Shown one piece after another: positions 1-9,616 of a DNA stretch of 64,000 nucleotides. A model generated the notes under the pieces. That model saw only the letters and a list, made by a program, of their open reading frames with translations. It searched no databases and was not told the origin of the DNA. The position numbers and the translations under genes were made by a program. The stretch comes from Marinomonas mediterranea MMB-1. GTDB taxonomy: Bacteria; Pseudomonadota; Gammaproteobacteria; Pseudomonadales; Marinomonadaceae. Each line of letters starts with the position of its first letter. Position 1 is the first letter of the stretch. The stretch lies in assembly GCF_000192865.1 (NCBI RefSeq), contig NC_015276.1:4210501-4274500 (forward strand), written 5' to 3'.

Positions 1-970
1 CCACCGCAATCATGATAAACAAACTCATGTCTTCAGCAGACTTGATCATTGTCTTAGTCGGTACGACTAGCCCTAATGACCAACCGGTCTCATTATGTTT
101 AAACACATGAACGTACGCACTGCCGCCTATGATCTCATCTTTCAATAACTCAAGCGTCTTTGTACCGTTTAAGTTTTTCGTTACTGCTAAAGCGGGTGCT
201 AACCAAGGCAGCTTTTGTGACAATTGATCGATTGTCACCATGGAATCATCGGCGTTAACGAGTTCCGCTCTGCCTTTTGGAAAACTAATCATTTGCCCAA
301 GAGGATCAACTGCAAAAACGTAACCGCCTTGCTCCATACCATACTGTTCAAGCACAGTGGTAATATCATCCAGCATCATGTCGACCGTTGCTACACCACT
401 AAAAGCGCCCTTTTCTTTCATCGGCACGGTACAGGTCACCATCGGCGTCTTCGTGACTGGATCAGTATACGCTTCAGACCAAGCGCAAGCGTTTGTTGAT
501 GATGTTTTACCTACGGTATACCAACCTTCATTGTGATAACCAGATCCAGAGGGGTCATTGTAGTCATCAAAATACTCAATACCAGAACTCGTTCTACCCC
601 AAAAAAAACTTCGAAGGTCAACGCCCGAAGTAAACTTACCTGTTTCGGGCCAAATCCCCCCGCCCGCTATCGCGCCGTTACCATGATTGTCTACGATAGG
701 CGGAAAAACGTGTTTAAATAACGCTTCGTCTTTTGGCAAGGTTTCTGCCATTGATGCGAGAGACGTCGTTAGTAGCTGAATTTGAGAGAGTTTTGCACTT
801 AAAAGGTCATTCAATGCAGACTGGTTAACGGCTATTTGCTCTTGCCTTTCCGTTACTAAATCCGGCTTCACCTTGATTTCGGTAACGATAAATATCACCG
901 CAAGAGCAAGCAGTAGAATAGCAGCTAAGCCTATTCTAATTTGTTGTCTAATCATTAGAGCACGCTTCAT
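1..970 (-). CDS. Membrane sensor with extracellular dCache domain, probable chemoreceptor (C-terminal part outside window)
   Basis: Minus-strand gene entering the left edge; I translated about 323 residues from the ATG at 968-970, which has a GGAGAA ribosome site just upstream. Residues about 8-30 form a hydrophobic membrane segment (IGLAAILLLALAVIFIV). The long periplasmic region that follows has dCache features: a FFWGRTSSGIEYFDDYND stretch, GWYTVGK, ACAWSEAY, TCTVPM, then GVATVDMMLDD and a second lobe with YVFAVDPLGQM and GWSLGLVVPTK. Its end lies close to the window edge, where a second membrane segment seems to begin (MSLFIMIAV). The output domain is not visible; methyl-accepting is most likely given the receptors next to it, but GGDEF or kinase outputs also occur with dCache. 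Likely senses a small extracellular ligand. Confidence 0.75.
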   Translation of the reverse strand, partial: MKRALMIRQQIRIGLAAILLLALAVIFIVTEIKVKPDLVTERQEQIAVNQSALNDLLSAKLSQIQLLTTSLASMAETLPKDEALFKHVFPPIVDNHGNGAIAGGGIWPETGKFTSGVDLRSFFWGRTSSGIEYFDDYNDPSGSGYHNEGWYTVGKTSSTNACAWSEAYTDPVTKTPMVTCTVPMKEKGAFSGVATVDMMLDDITTVLEQYGMEQGGYVFAVDPLGQMISFPKGRAELVNADDSMVTIDQLSQKLPWLAPALAVTKNLNGTKTLELLKDEIIGGSAYVHVFKHNETGWSLGLVVPTKTMIKSAEDMSLFIMIAV

Positions 971-997
971 ATACTTCTCCAGTCTGAGGTATTCAGA

Positions 998-1026
998 ATA
1001 TGAGTTTTATTATTTACTATAGTCAA
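998..1026 (-). promoter_or_regulatory. Possible sigma-70 promoter for the dCache sensor
   Basis: On the minus strand TTGACT (1021-1026) is followed after 17 bases by TCATAT (998-1003), about 28 bases upstream of the start codon of the leftmost gene. The -10 hexamer is weak, so this is only a candidate. Confidence 0.3.
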
Positions 1027-1658
1027 ACAACCATGAAAAAACTGCCGACTACAATTCCATACTGCATCCTTCGTGAACATTATTATGTATAAACCCCTTT
1101 CTATATTTGTTTGTTTATTAAAACAATAACGGTTTAGTTCGTACTACATCACACATAAGAAGCGACGATTGCCATTAAGTCTGCAAAAAGCAAACCAAGA
1201 AATCGTAAACTACCTGGGCAACAGATAAGCAAACAACAATTCACCAAGAAAAAGTAAGCCACTTGGATGACGTTTCTGAAACGGGTTCTATAAAGTTTTG
1301 TAAAAGAACAGATACCTTTCACTTTTTGAATAAAATTTTCGCCTAAAAGACACAGTATTTCGTTTCTTATTGAACGTAAAAGGGCCGCGAAGCCCCTTAA
1401 AGAGCGCCTCCCCCTATCCTAATTTTTTGTAACTAATAACTTACACTTTTTACAGTTTGACACAATTTTATAACCGTTTGTTTGCAATTGAACTTGCGAG
1501 CACAGAGATTCATGCCATCTTTAAATTTGTAATCTTCGTTTTCGGTCTGTCCATTCAGTGCTTCTCGCCGTAACAGTGCACGCCCACCGGACAAATGCAG
1601 TGACCACCCAACTAACATATTGAACTCACATCGATTCCAAGGAAGAGAGGGAAAATCT
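1027..1658. other. Intergenic region between divergent receptor genes, no convincing gene
   Basis: A stretch of about 630 bases between the leftmost receptor (minus) and the tandem receptors (plus). It is AT-rich, with a small GC hairpin (GGGC-CGCGAA-GCCC at 1382-1394). A TTGACA at 1458-1463 has no good -10 partner. Short open frames here have no believable start or ribosome site. I see no RNA gene. Confidence 0.5.
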
Positions 1659-3287
1659 ATGGCGACACTGTCTAGTATTCGCAGCCGTTATACGCTTGCG
1701 TTCGGGGGCTTAAGTGCGGTTTTTTTGCTTGTTGTACTCGCAACCTACGCACTCATCTCCTATTTACAAACCAACGTCGGAAAATACAGCGGCGGCATAT
1801 CTTTGGTTCAAAACGCAGACCGAGATTTGTACCAATCACGCCTCGCATTGGCATCTTTGGTGTTTGCTGAAGGAAAGCTCACCGAAAATCAGCGTAAGGC
1901 ATTGGAAGAACAAGAACGATCTAATGCCGTACAAGCGTATGACCGAATGAAAGGGTTTATTTCATTAACGGCAGACGTTGATGAAATTCAGCGCTATTTA
2001 CATGACTTCGAATCACAATATAAAAATTGGCAAGACGATTCAGACCTGATTTTGGATAATCTTCGCAATGGCGAAACCGCCGCTGCGACGCTCGCTTTCA
2101 TCGACACCAACGAGCATCTTTTTTTATCGTTACGCGACCTTTATGACGGCTCTGAAGAGTTAATTGACAAGCACGCTCATCTAGAAAAACAAGAAATTGA
2201 TGCATTTACTAATGCATTCAAAGCCGTCGTCGCAGCGCTTGCTGTTATCGTCTTATTGATTAGCATGTCGCTCGCTTGGTACGCCCCAAGAAACATCTCC
2301 AATGCCATAAAGCGCGTTACGCGTGGAGTGATGGACATCAGCAAAGGAGACGGCGATTTAACAAAGCGTATCAGCAGCACTAAGAAAGACGAGACGGGTG
2401 AACTAAGTCGAGAGTTAGATGGTCTAGTATCCAAGTTAGGCAGTCTTATTGGTCAGGTGCGTCATGGCTGCGACCACATACGCGAAGAAATGCATGCCTT
2501 AGGGAAATCATCCGTTCAATCTGCAGAACTGAGCGAAAGGCAAAACTCTGCACTGGATTTTGTCGTCACGGCAGTCGAGGAAATGGGAGGTGCGACACGG
2601 GATGTCGCCAGAAACGCGTCAGAAACGGTTGATCAAGTTAACAGCTTGAGCGCGTGTGCTGACCAAGGCTCTGAAATGCTAGAGAGCTCTGTTGGGCAGC
2701 TCGCTGACTTATCTCGACAGGTATCCGATGCGGCAAAGGTTATTAATAATCTTTCGGAACATTCTGAACGTATTGCCTCGGTCTTGGATGTCATTCTCGG
2801 CATTGCTGAGCAAACCAACTTATTGGCGCTCAATGCCGCAATTGAAGCCGCTAGAGCGGGCGAACAAGGGCGTGGATTCGCCGTTGTTGCAGACGAAGTT
2901 CGCAATCTCGCAAGCAAAACGCAAAACTCCACCAGCGATATTCAAGCCATGATCGACGACCTTCAAGCGGGCGTGAGAAATGCCGTCATCGCCATCAACG
3001 AAAGTGTTGAGATGGCCTCCGCAACACAAAACCTTTCTCAGGAGACCAAGCAATCGATTTTGGAGGTAAAGCAAGCCGCCAACCGCATCTACGATTTCAC
3101 AACACAGACCGCGAGTGCGACAGAACAACAGAGCAAAGTGACCGATGAAATCAATGAAAACCTATCCATGCTATCGAGTATGTCAAAGGAAGTATTAGGC
3201 ATTTCTCAACAAGTGAGTGAATCGGTACAGGAAACCCTGACTAACTCCGACGAGCTTGCGGGGCAAGTAAAACGATTTGTTGTTTAA
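1659..3287 (+). CDS. Methyl-accepting chemotaxis protein, first of a tandem pair
   Basis: Transmembrane chemoreceptor of 542 residues. An N-terminal membrane helix (about 14-36) leads to a helical periplasmic sensor containing SLVQNADRDLYQSRL. A second membrane helix (about 190-212) is followed by HAMP (APRNISNAIKRVTRGVMDIS, GDGDLTKRI) and a cytoplasmic signalling domain with the conserved hairpin tip IAEQTNLLALNAAIEAARAG and EQGRGFAVVADEVRNLA. It passes ligand occupancy to CheA/CheW at the cell pole. The frame is open upstream to a TTG at 1620, but the ATG at 1659 has GGAAGAGAGGG eight bases before it and gives exactly the length and N-terminus of its downstream paralogue. The ligand is unknown. 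Confidence 0.93.
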   Translation: MATLSSIRSRYTLAFGGLSAVFLLVVLATYALISYLQTNVGKYSGGISLVQNADRDLYQSRLALASLVFAEGKLTENQRKALEEQERSNAVQAYDRMKGFISLTADVDEIQRYLHDFESQYKNWQDDSDLILDNLRNGETAAATLAFIDTNEHLFLSLRDLYDGSEELIDKHAHLEKQEIDAFTNAFKAVVAALAVIVLLISMSLAWYAPRNISNAIKRVTRGVMDISKGDGDLTKRISSTKKDETGELSRELDGLVSKLGSLIGQVRHGCDHIREEMHALGKSSVQSAELSERQNSALDFVVTAVEEMGGATRDVARNASETVDQVNSLSACADQGSEMLESSVGQLADLSRQVSDAAKVINNLSEHSERIASVLDVILGIAEQTNLLALNAAIEAARAGEQGRGFAVVADEVRNLASKTQNSTSDIQAMIDDLQAGVRNAVIAINESVEMASATQNLSQETKQSILEVKQAANRIYDFTTQTASATEQQSKVTDEINENLSMLSSMSKEVLGISQQVSESVQETLTNSDELAGQVKRFVV

Positions 3288-3312
3288 TGATGACTAAGAA
3301 AGGACTACAACG

Positions 3313-4941
3313 ATGGAAAGCACATTTCAGACTATTAAAGGACGATATACGATTGCTTTTGGCACCATGGCCGCTGTTTTTTTGATCGTGGTGTTAGCCG
3401 CTTATCAACTCGTACATTATCTTCAACACAATATGAACAAGTATGCGGAAGGCATTTTTCTCGTTCAAAATGCTGACCGAGATCTCTATCAATCGCGACT
3501 CAGCTTAACGCATCTACTCTTTACAAAAACACCAACAGAAGCCGATACACGTCAATCCCTTGAAAGCGTTGTAGACAATGCTATGCAAGCAAAAGAGCGA
3601 ATGCAGAGCTTTAGGTCAATATCTTCCGACGTTTCGAACATAGCACTTCATTTAAACTCGTTCGACGTCTTGTTTCGATCTTGGGAGCAAAGCACTCAAG
3701 AAATTTTAGACCTTTACCAACAAGGCAAACTCGATGAAGCATCTTTACTTTACGCGACGTCCAATGCCGCAGATTTCACCAACCTTCGGTCGAAATACGA
3801 CACAGCAGAGCAGTTGATTGACCGTTATTCACAAGAGGAGCAAGTCCGTATCAACGAGGTCACGGATCGATTTAAACTCGGCGTTACGACATTGGCTCTT
3901 ACTGTCTTAATACTGAGCCTTCTGCTTGCTTGGTTCGCACCAAAAAACATATCAGCGGCCATCAAACGAGTCACACTGGGCGTACGAAATATCAGCCGTG
4001 GTGATGGTGACTTAACGAAACGTATTAACAGCAAAAAGAAAGATGAAACCGGCGAGCTTAGTCGAGAGCTCGATAATTTCGTCGCCAAGTTATCCGGTAT
4101 TATTCGAGAGGTCCGCTACGGTACAGAACATATCCGAGAAGAAATGAAACATCTGGACCAAGCCTCAACTCAATCCGCCCAACTCAGTGAGCGACAAAAT
4201 GAAACGCTTGAGTTCATTGTATCTGCTATTGAAGAAATGGCGGGAGCGACAAAAGACGTCGCGCGCAACGCCGCCGACACAGTTGCTCAAGTTGATACGC
4301 TCAACAACCGCTCTGATGCTGGCCTTATCATGCTGGACCAATCTGTGGATAAATTAAACCAACTGTCCGCTCAAATTAATCACGCCTACGGTGTCATTCA
4401 GTCATTGTCTAAACAATCAGACAATATCGTGTCGGTATTAGACGTCATCTTGAATATAGCCGAACAAACGAATTTACTGGCGCTCAATGCCGCCATCGAA
4501 GCCGCACGAGCGGGCGAACAAGGCCGTGGTTTTGCCGTGGTGGCGGATGAGGTAAGGGACCTGGCCAGCCAGACCCAGCATTCTACCGTCGACATTCAAG
4601 CCATGATTACGAACCTACGCCAAGGCGTGAACGAAGCCGTTAATGTGGTTACAACCAGCGTATCCATGGTGAAAGAGACTGAAAGTCGGTCTAAAACTGC
4701 CAAAAAGTCGATTGAATCGGTAAAAAAGTCATCTCTAGACATCCATGACTATACGGCACAAACAGCCAGTGCAACCGAAGAGCAAAGTAAAGTCACCGAT
4801 GAAATTAACGAGAACCTTGCTCAGTTATCAGAGACCTCTAAAGAGGTGCTCGATATATCACGCAAGATCAACAAGTCCGTGCAAAAAACGCTGAGCAACT
4901 CCGATAACTTGTCGTCCCAAGTGAGGCGCTTTACCGTCTAA
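3313..4941 (+). CDS. Methyl-accepting chemotaxis protein, second of a tandem pair
   Basis: Chemoreceptor of 542 residues, paralogous along its whole length to the gene 25 bases upstream and probably cotranscribed with it. The order is the same: N-terminal membrane helix, periplasmic helical sensor (FLVQNADRDLYQSRL), second membrane helix, HAMP (APKNISAAIKRV, GDGDLTKRI), then a signalling domain with IAEQTNLLALNAAIEAARAG and FAVVADEVRDLA. The cytoplasmic halves are nearly identical, while the periplasmic parts have diverged strongly (for example TPTEADTRQSLES against the other copy's KLTENQRKALEEQ). This suggests duplication followed by a change of ligand. The ligand cannot be read from the sequence. 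Confidence 0.93.
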   Translation: MESTFQTIKGRYTIAFGTMAAVFLIVVLAAYQLVHYLQHNMNKYAEGIFLVQNADRDLYQSRLSLTHLLFTKTPTEADTRQSLESVVDNAMQAKERMQSFRSISSDVSNIALHLNSFDVLFRSWEQSTQEILDLYQQGKLDEASLLYATSNAADFTNLRSKYDTAEQLIDRYSQEEQVRINEVTDRFKLGVTTLALTVLILSLLLAWFAPKNISAAIKRVTLGVRNISRGDGDLTKRINSKKKDETGELSRELDNFVAKLSGIIREVRYGTEHIREEMKHLDQASTQSAQLSERQNETLEFIVSAIEEMAGATKDVARNAADTVAQVDTLNNRSDAGLIMLDQSVDKLNQLSAQINHAYGVIQSLSKQSDNIVSVLDVILNIAEQTNLLALNAAIEAARAGEQGRGFAVVADEVRDLASQTQHSTVDIQAMITNLRQGVNEAVNVVTTSVSMVKETESRSKTAKKSIESVKKSSLDIHDYTAQTASATEEQSKVTDEINENLAQLSETSKEVLDISRKINKSVQKTLSNSDNLSSQVRRFTV

Positions 4942-4979
4942 ACGACGATCTCGACCTCTAATGGTAAATGGTTCAAACA

Positions 4980-6050
4980 CTAAACGATCAAATCGACGTG
5001 CTGCATACTATCAATGGAGCCGTTGTTTTTGACGTACAACCCCGTTTCCCTAATAACACCTGTTGCTTCGCCTTTATCATTAAAAAGGCTAAAAGGCGTT
5101 TCCGTACGCTCCAATATAAACGCCTCAATACCCACGTCTTTAAGCGATATCAGCGTTTCTTGGCCATTTTCATCTCGCTGAGTAAGAACCAGTTGGTCAA
5201 ATACAGAGTCCAATTCGTCTATCATGCCGTCGCCGTTTTCATCATAGCTCGCAAGGTCTGCAAAACCGCTGCCCGATTGAGGACCAAACAACTCAGAACC
5301 ACCGTCAATTAAACCATTGCCGTTTTTATCCAGTGCTAAAAAAGCAGAATCCCCTGTCGCGAAGTGAAGTTGATCGTCTTCACCATCGTCATCTAGATCA
5401 AAAGCGACTTTATGATGGGTTAATTGAGCGGTATTCCCATTTAAATTCACGACTAATGGGTCCACAAGTGCGCCCGTAAACACCACCTCTCCATAATACT
5501 GTTCGTCACGGGTACGGGACATATCCAAACTAAAATCAACGTTGAGACTGGCTCCATTACTTAAAACGATCTCGCCTTTCGCTTTAAAGGACGTACTTTC
5601 CTGTTCACTGACCTGATGGTATTTCTGTCGAACAACTTCCAAATCCCTCCGAGTGACCTCCACATCTTCAGCGGAAATCGGCCTACCTTCCACCACCTCT
5701 GCTTGAGACGATGGCGGTTCTTTCTCGCCATAAAGGTTAATTTCTACATTGAACATTTTTTCGATTAAGGTCAGCATTTTTTGGTATCGCGCGGTCAGCT
5801 GTTCGAAAGCCTCTCCTTCTTCCGTTTTTCCGGTAGACTTCGACGTCGACTCCACTTCAAGTGTTTGACTAAGCAGAGATTCTGACGCTGCTCGAACACT
5901 CAGTGAAGTAGCGCTTTCACTTGATGATTGCTCTGAACGGTTGTCATTGTCCGAACCACGCTGTCTAACGCGGGTAAATTCTACTTGTGTTACCACTTCA
6001 TTTCGCGAATATGAACGACTCGATGACATATCCAAGTTCATCGTTCCCAT
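4980..6050 (-). CDS. EF-hand/dockerin-like calcium-binding protein of unknown function
   Basis: Protein of 356 residues convergent with the chemoreceptor pair. The open frame extends 23 codons upstream, but the ATG at 6048-6050 has GGAGGGG six bases before it, so I start there. The N-terminal third is Ser/Glu-rich and low in complexity (SSSRSYSRNE, RSEQSSSESATSLS). The C-terminal third carries two calcium-loop signatures, DKNGNGLIDGGSELFG and DENGDGMIDELD, preceded by DLDDDGEDDQLHFATGD. This DxNxNGxID...SELFG module is common in uncharacterised proteobacterial proteins and in RTX-like proteins. There is no signal peptide, so location is unknown; leaderless secretion is possible but not shown. 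Confidence 0.7.
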   Translation of the reverse strand: MGTMNLDMSSSRSYSRNEVVTQVEFTRVRQRGSDNDNRSEQSSSESATSLSVRAASESLLSQTLEVESTSKSTGKTEEGEAFEQLTARYQKMLTLIEKMFNVEINLYGEKEPPSSQAEVVEGRPISAEDVEVTRRDLEVVRQKYHQVSEQESTSFKAKGEIVLSNGASLNVDFSLDMSRTRDEQYYGEVVFTGALVDPLVVNLNGNTAQLTHHKVAFDLDDDGEDDQLHFATGDSAFLALDKNGNGLIDGGSELFGPQSGSGFADLASYDENGDGMIDELDSVFDQLVLTQRDENGQETLISLKDVGIEAFILERTETPFSLFNDKGEATGVIRETGLYVKNNGSIDSMQHVDLIV

Positions 6051-6221
6051 AGCGGTCCCCTCCGAATTGCTATCCGTTTCAAATTGAAAGTCGTTTAGAC
6101 AAGATGTAACGTTACACACTTGCTATCGGCGGATTCTCAACACGTTTTAATATACAATTCGACATACTTGATAGACTAAAAAACAACCAGCCATTATATC
6201 TAGCAACAATTAGAGTACCGT

Positions 6222-7007
6222 ATGCGCTTTAGACCCTTGTTACCGCTTTTTGTCATGTTTTCATCCGTCTGCTTTGCGGTCGGAAAGTACCAACCGGTTA
6301 TTGGAGATACATGGCAATGGCAGCTACAAGGCACGCTCAATACGGACTACAACGCAACCGTCTACGACATCGATTTGTTCGATACGTCATGGAAAACCAT
6401 CAGGGCGCTCCACGCGAAACGTCATAAAGTCATCTGTTACTTTTCAGCTGGCACGTATGAAGAATGGCGTGACGACAAAGACCGCTTTAAACCCGAACAC
6501 ATTGGCACGGCACTAGATGACTGGAAAGGCGAATACTGGATCGACATTAGAGCGAGACACATCAAAAAAGTCATGATCGCCCGCTTGGACTTAGCAAAAA
6601 CAAAAGGCTGCGACGGCGTGGAACCCGACAACGTTGATGGCTACTTAAAAGAAACCGGGTTCAATCTAACCTATGACGATCAAATCGCATTCAATCGGTT
6701 TCTCGCCGGTGAAGCGCATCAAAGAGGTATGATTGTCGCGTTGAAAAACGATCTTGATCAAGTTGCAGAGCTGGTTTCCTACTTTGACTTAGCAATCAAC
6801 GAACAATGCTTTGAGTTTGATGAATGCGATAAGCTTCAACCTTTTATTGATCAGAACAAACCTGTATTCAATGCTGAATACAAAGCGGAGTGGGCAAATA
6901 ATGGGCCTCTTAAGCAGCGTCTATGTGACGATGCGAAAAAACGACAAATTCAAACACTGGTGTTGCCATTAGCCTTGGATGATAGCTACCGCTATGCATG
7001 CCCATAA
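6222..7007 (+). CDS. Secreted GH114-type glycosidase (endo-alpha-1,4-polygalactosaminidase family)
   Basis: Protein of 261 residues with a signal peptide (RPLLPLFVMFSSVCFAVG). The mature part is a compact TIM-barrel of the GH114/TM1410 type: WQWQLQG, VYDIDLFDTS, KVICYFSAGTYEEWR, EYWIDIR, GCDGVEPDNVDGY, GMIVALKND, and C-terminal NAEY and LVLPLALDDSYRYACP. The acidic cluster in DGVEPDNVD sits where the family places its catalytic carboxylates. Family members cleave galactosamine-rich exopolysaccharide, so a role in remodelling or degrading matrix polysaccharide in the periplasm or outside is likely. It diverges from the calcium-binding protein and lies upstream of an AraC regulator that could control it. 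Confidence 0.82.
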   Translation: MRFRPLLPLFVMFSSVCFAVGKYQPVIGDTWQWQLQGTLNTDYNATVYDIDLFDTSWKTIRALHAKRHKVICYFSAGTYEEWRDDKDRFKPEHIGTALDDWKGEYWIDIRARHIKKVMIARLDLAKTKGCDGVEPDNVDGYLKETGFNLTYDDQIAFNRFLAGEAHQRGMIVALKNDLDQVAELVSYFDLAINEQCFEFDECDKLQPFIDQNKPVFNAEYKAEWANNGPLKQRLCDDAKKRQIQTLVLPLALDDSYRYACP

Positions 7008-7050
7008 CCTCAATACACAAGCATAAACATCAGTATTAGGTAACAAAAAC

Positions 7051-7971
7051 ATGAAAAAGACGGGATCTACGAATTCAAATAACCTGGTTCCAAACGTCGA
7101 CTTTCGCCCCCCCTCAAAGCAAGGTTATCATTTCGAGATTCGTAACCTAGAAACAGTTGTTTCTGTAATCACCGACCCGTCTACGCGCAATCGAAAACCG
7201 CTTTCACCGAATCCGATCGAACCTCACAGAATCACCTTTCATCTATTGTTATTCTTAACAGACGGTAAGCTATGCCATCGCTTAGATGACCAAAAAGTCA
7301 CCCTGGTTCCTAATCAAGCCATCATGATTCACCCTGATCAGGTACACGCCTTTACATACGACAGCCAATCACCAAAAGGCTATATGCTTTTTCTATCCAA
7401 AGAAGTGTGGCCAGAACTTGCGGAAACAAAGCCCGTTCATTGGAGCGCCCTCTACCACCCAACACATAAAATTGAGCCAAAAGATTCAGTATCCATACTT
7501 GCCTTATTCGAGCTATTGGATAAAGAATTAAAAAGCGGAAAGCAAACAAGACGCTTCCCCTATTTAACGCTGTCAGCCTTACTAAACCTTCTATTCGAAC
7601 GCTGGCCAACCACAGCCTGTATTCAGTCCGAGCGTTCTGTTAAGCACTACCTCGCCTTTCGTACTTTGCTCGAACAAGAGTACGCGAACACAAGAGACGC
7701 AAACGTCTATGCCGATAAGTTGGGGGTCAGCTACAAAACCCTTAACGAACTATGTAAGACATTTACTAAGCAGACAGCAAAAAGTGTCATCGATGAGTTC
7801 GTTATCCTCGAAGCGAAACGACAACTTCTAACCAGCGATTCCTCTTTATTTAACATAGCCTTATCTCTAGGTTTTCAAGAGAACTCCAATTTTAATAAAT
7901 TTTTTCGCCGCCATATCGGGATCACGCCACAAGAATACCGAAAGCTTGATAGACAAAAAGTTAGAGATTGA
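7051..7971 (+). CDS. AraC-family transcriptional regulator
   Basis: 306 residues. An N-terminal cupin-like ligand domain (about 30-170; LLFLTDGKLCHRLDD, MIHPDQVHAF, GYMLFLSKEVW) is followed by a C-terminal pair of helix-turn-helix motifs (about 205-300; YADKLGVSYKTLNELCKTFT and LFNIALSLGFQENSNFNKFF, ending RHIGITPQEYRK). It lies 43 bases after the GH114 gene in the same direction, so it may regulate that gene or itself. The effector is unknown. Confidence 0.9.
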   Translation: MKKTGSTNSNNLVPNVDFRPPSKQGYHFEIRNLETVVSVITDPSTRNRKPLSPNPIEPHRITFHLLLFLTDGKLCHRLDDQKVTLVPNQAIMIHPDQVHAFTYDSQSPKGYMLFLSKEVWPELAETKPVHWSALYHPTHKIEPKDSVSILALFELLDKELKSGKQTRRFPYLTLSALLNLLFERWPTTACIQSERSVKHYLAFRTLLEQEYANTRDANVYADKLGVSYKTLNELCKTFTKQTAKSVIDEFVILEAKRQLLTSDSSLFNIALSLGFQENSNFNKFFRRHIGITPQEYRKLDRQKVRD

Positions 7972-8124
7972 CCACCAAAGGGAAACAAATGACCTTTCGC
8001 CGCTAAAGGCTTATCTCTAATCTTAGGAATAAGCAGAATTTAGGACTCGGCGAACAGGTCTTCTAGCAATAGCAAGTAAACGTGTTCGTCGGTTTCTTAA
8101 TACAAATCGGAGAAGCATAACGCC

Positions 8125-9024
8125 ATGATATCAATGAATTTCAAAACAGGTTTCACCTCAAAACTTAAACTTTTTAGCCTCGCGGCAATCAGTTCAAGCG
8201 TTTTATTAACAGGCTGTGCAAGCATAGAGCCCACGCATACACTGACAAATGAAGAAAAAGCCATCGCTGTTCTCGACAGTTTAGGCACAACCAACAAAGC
8301 ACCTCTGAAGTACATAAGTGACGAGCAATATATTCAACACAACCCGTCAGCGCCAACTGGTAAAGCGGGGCTGTTAAGCTTTCTAAGCCAATTCCCAGAA
8401 GTCGACTCCAAAGAAAGCAGCATCGTTCGCTCATTCTCAGACGATGACTATGTTGTTCTGCATTCTTACGCAAAAAGCTTTGGTGGGGTCGTGTTCGACG
8501 TTTTTCGATTTGACGACGGTTTAATCGTAGAACATTGGGACGCCATTCAGCCAAGCGCAAAACCAAACGCCAGTGGTCGTACTATGTATGATGGCACCAC
8601 GAACATTTCCGATCTCTCTAAAACAGCAGAAAACAAAGCGTTCGTTAAAGGCATGATGGAGACGCTGTTTGTTAAAGGTGAGTTCGACAAAGCCAACCAA
8701 TTCATTAGCGAAGAGACCTACATCCAGCATAACCCTTGGTTTGGTGACGGACTAGACACGCTATTAGAAGGGTTTTCTGCCATGATGGCGCAAGGACAAA
8801 CGATCCATTACTACCAAGTGCATGCAATTCTAGGACAAGGTGACTTTGTATTAGCCATTAGTGAAGGGGAGCTGAACGGCACACACATGGCGTTCTATGA
8901 CTTGTTCAGAGTGAAAAACGGGAAAGTCGTAGAGCATTGGGATGTGCTTCAAAATGTACCGCCCTTGGAGCAAAGAAAGAACAGTAACGGTATGTTTAAT
9001 TTTCCCGCTTCAGCCATGCAATAG
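8125..9024 (+). CDS. Lipoprotein with two tandem SnoaL-like domains
   Basis: 299 residues. The N-terminus is a lipoprotein signal with lipobox LLTGC (about residue 31), so the protein should be lipid-anchored. The mature part is a duplicated NTF2/SnoaL fold: each half has an EQYIQHNP or EETYIQHNP motif and ends FRFDDGLIVEHWDAIQ or FRVKNGKVVEHWDVLQ. Single-domain relatives are annotated as predicted SnoaL-like aldol condensation enzymes, without proven activity. ATG at 8125 has GGAGAAG nine bases upstream; the second ATG at 8134 is also possible. Stands alone between an AraC regulator and a glycosylase gene. Confidence 0.75.
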   Translation: MISMNFKTGFTSKLKLFSLAAISSSVLLTGCASIEPTHTLTNEEKAIAVLDSLGTTNKAPLKYISDEQYIQHNPSAPTGKAGLLSFLSQFPEVDSKESSIVRSFSDDDYVVLHSYAKSFGGVVFDVFRFDDGLIVEHWDAIQPSAKPNASGRTMYDGTTNISDLSKTAENKAFVKGMMETLFVKGEFDKANQFISEETYIQHNPWFGDGLDTLLEGFSAMMAQGQTIHYYQVHAILGQGDFVLAISEGELNGTHMAFYDLFRVKNGKVVEHWDVLQNVPPLEQRKNSNGMFNFPASAMQ

Positions 9025-9052
9025 CGCCTAAATAAAAAGGGATCATATCTAC

Positions 9053-9601
9053 ATGACCGTAAAACACAGCTTCGAGCCTATTGTTCCCGGTGGGGCAACG
9101 ATTTTAGTTCTTGGCTCGATGCCAGGAGAAGCCTCATTAGACCAACAGGCTTATTATGCTCATCCCCAAAACTTATTTTGGAAAATCCCAAGCACACTAC
9201 CAAACGCACCCGCTCTTGAAAGCTATAATGATCGCCTTTCCTCATTAGAGCATTACCAAGTTGCACTTTGGGATGTATTGCAACAATGCGAACGAGAGGG
9301 AAGCCTAGATTCGAAAATCATTAAGTCGTCTGAAAAGCCGAATAATATCGTTGAGTTACTTGAACAAACACCATCGATTCAAAAAATATGCTTCAACGGT
9401 CAAAAGGCCTATCAATCATTCAAAAAGCACCTTCTGAAAAAAAACAGCGAATTTTTCGAGCAATACGAGTTAGTTACCCTACCCTCCACCAGCCCTGCTA
9501 ACGCCTCAATACCTAAAGACGTTAAATACGAGATTTGGCTAAGAGAAGTCTGGCTATGTCGCAACCACGACATAACCATTCATGAGAAAATACTTAGATA
9601 A
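9053..9601 (+). CDS. DNA-deoxyinosine (hypoxanthine) glycosylase, UDG family 6
   Basis: 182-residue member of the uracil-DNA glycosylase superfamily. The N-terminal GSMPGEASLDQQAYYAHPQN followed by FWKI is the signature of family 6 glycosylases, which excise hypoxanthine arising from adenine deamination. The C-terminal LPSTSPANAS stands at the usual motif 2 position. It acts in base excision repair in the cytoplasm. Starts 28 bases after the SnoaL lipoprotein, so the two may be cotranscribed. The name rests on family motifs, not on activity. Confidence 0.82.
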   Translation: MTVKHSFEPIVPGGATILVLGSMPGEASLDQQAYYAHPQNLFWKIPSTLPNAPALESYNDRLSSLEHYQVALWDVLQQCEREGSLDSKIIKSSEKPNNIVELLEQTPSIQKICFNGQKAYQSFKKHLLKKNSEFFEQYELVTLPSTSPANASIPKDVKYEIWLREVWLCRNHDITIHEKILR

Positions 9602-9616
9602 GGTAATATATAAACT

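Noticed and set aside
1162..1250. Lysine-rich frame (KSAKSKPRNRKLPGQQ...) on the plus strand
   Set aside because: Only an ATT codon is available as start and it has no ribosome site; composition follows the A-rich background.
1433..1618. Minus-strand frame of 61 codons in the intergenic region before the chemoreceptor pair
   Set aside because: No ribosome site, no recognisable protein character, and it overlaps the probable promoter region of the receptors.
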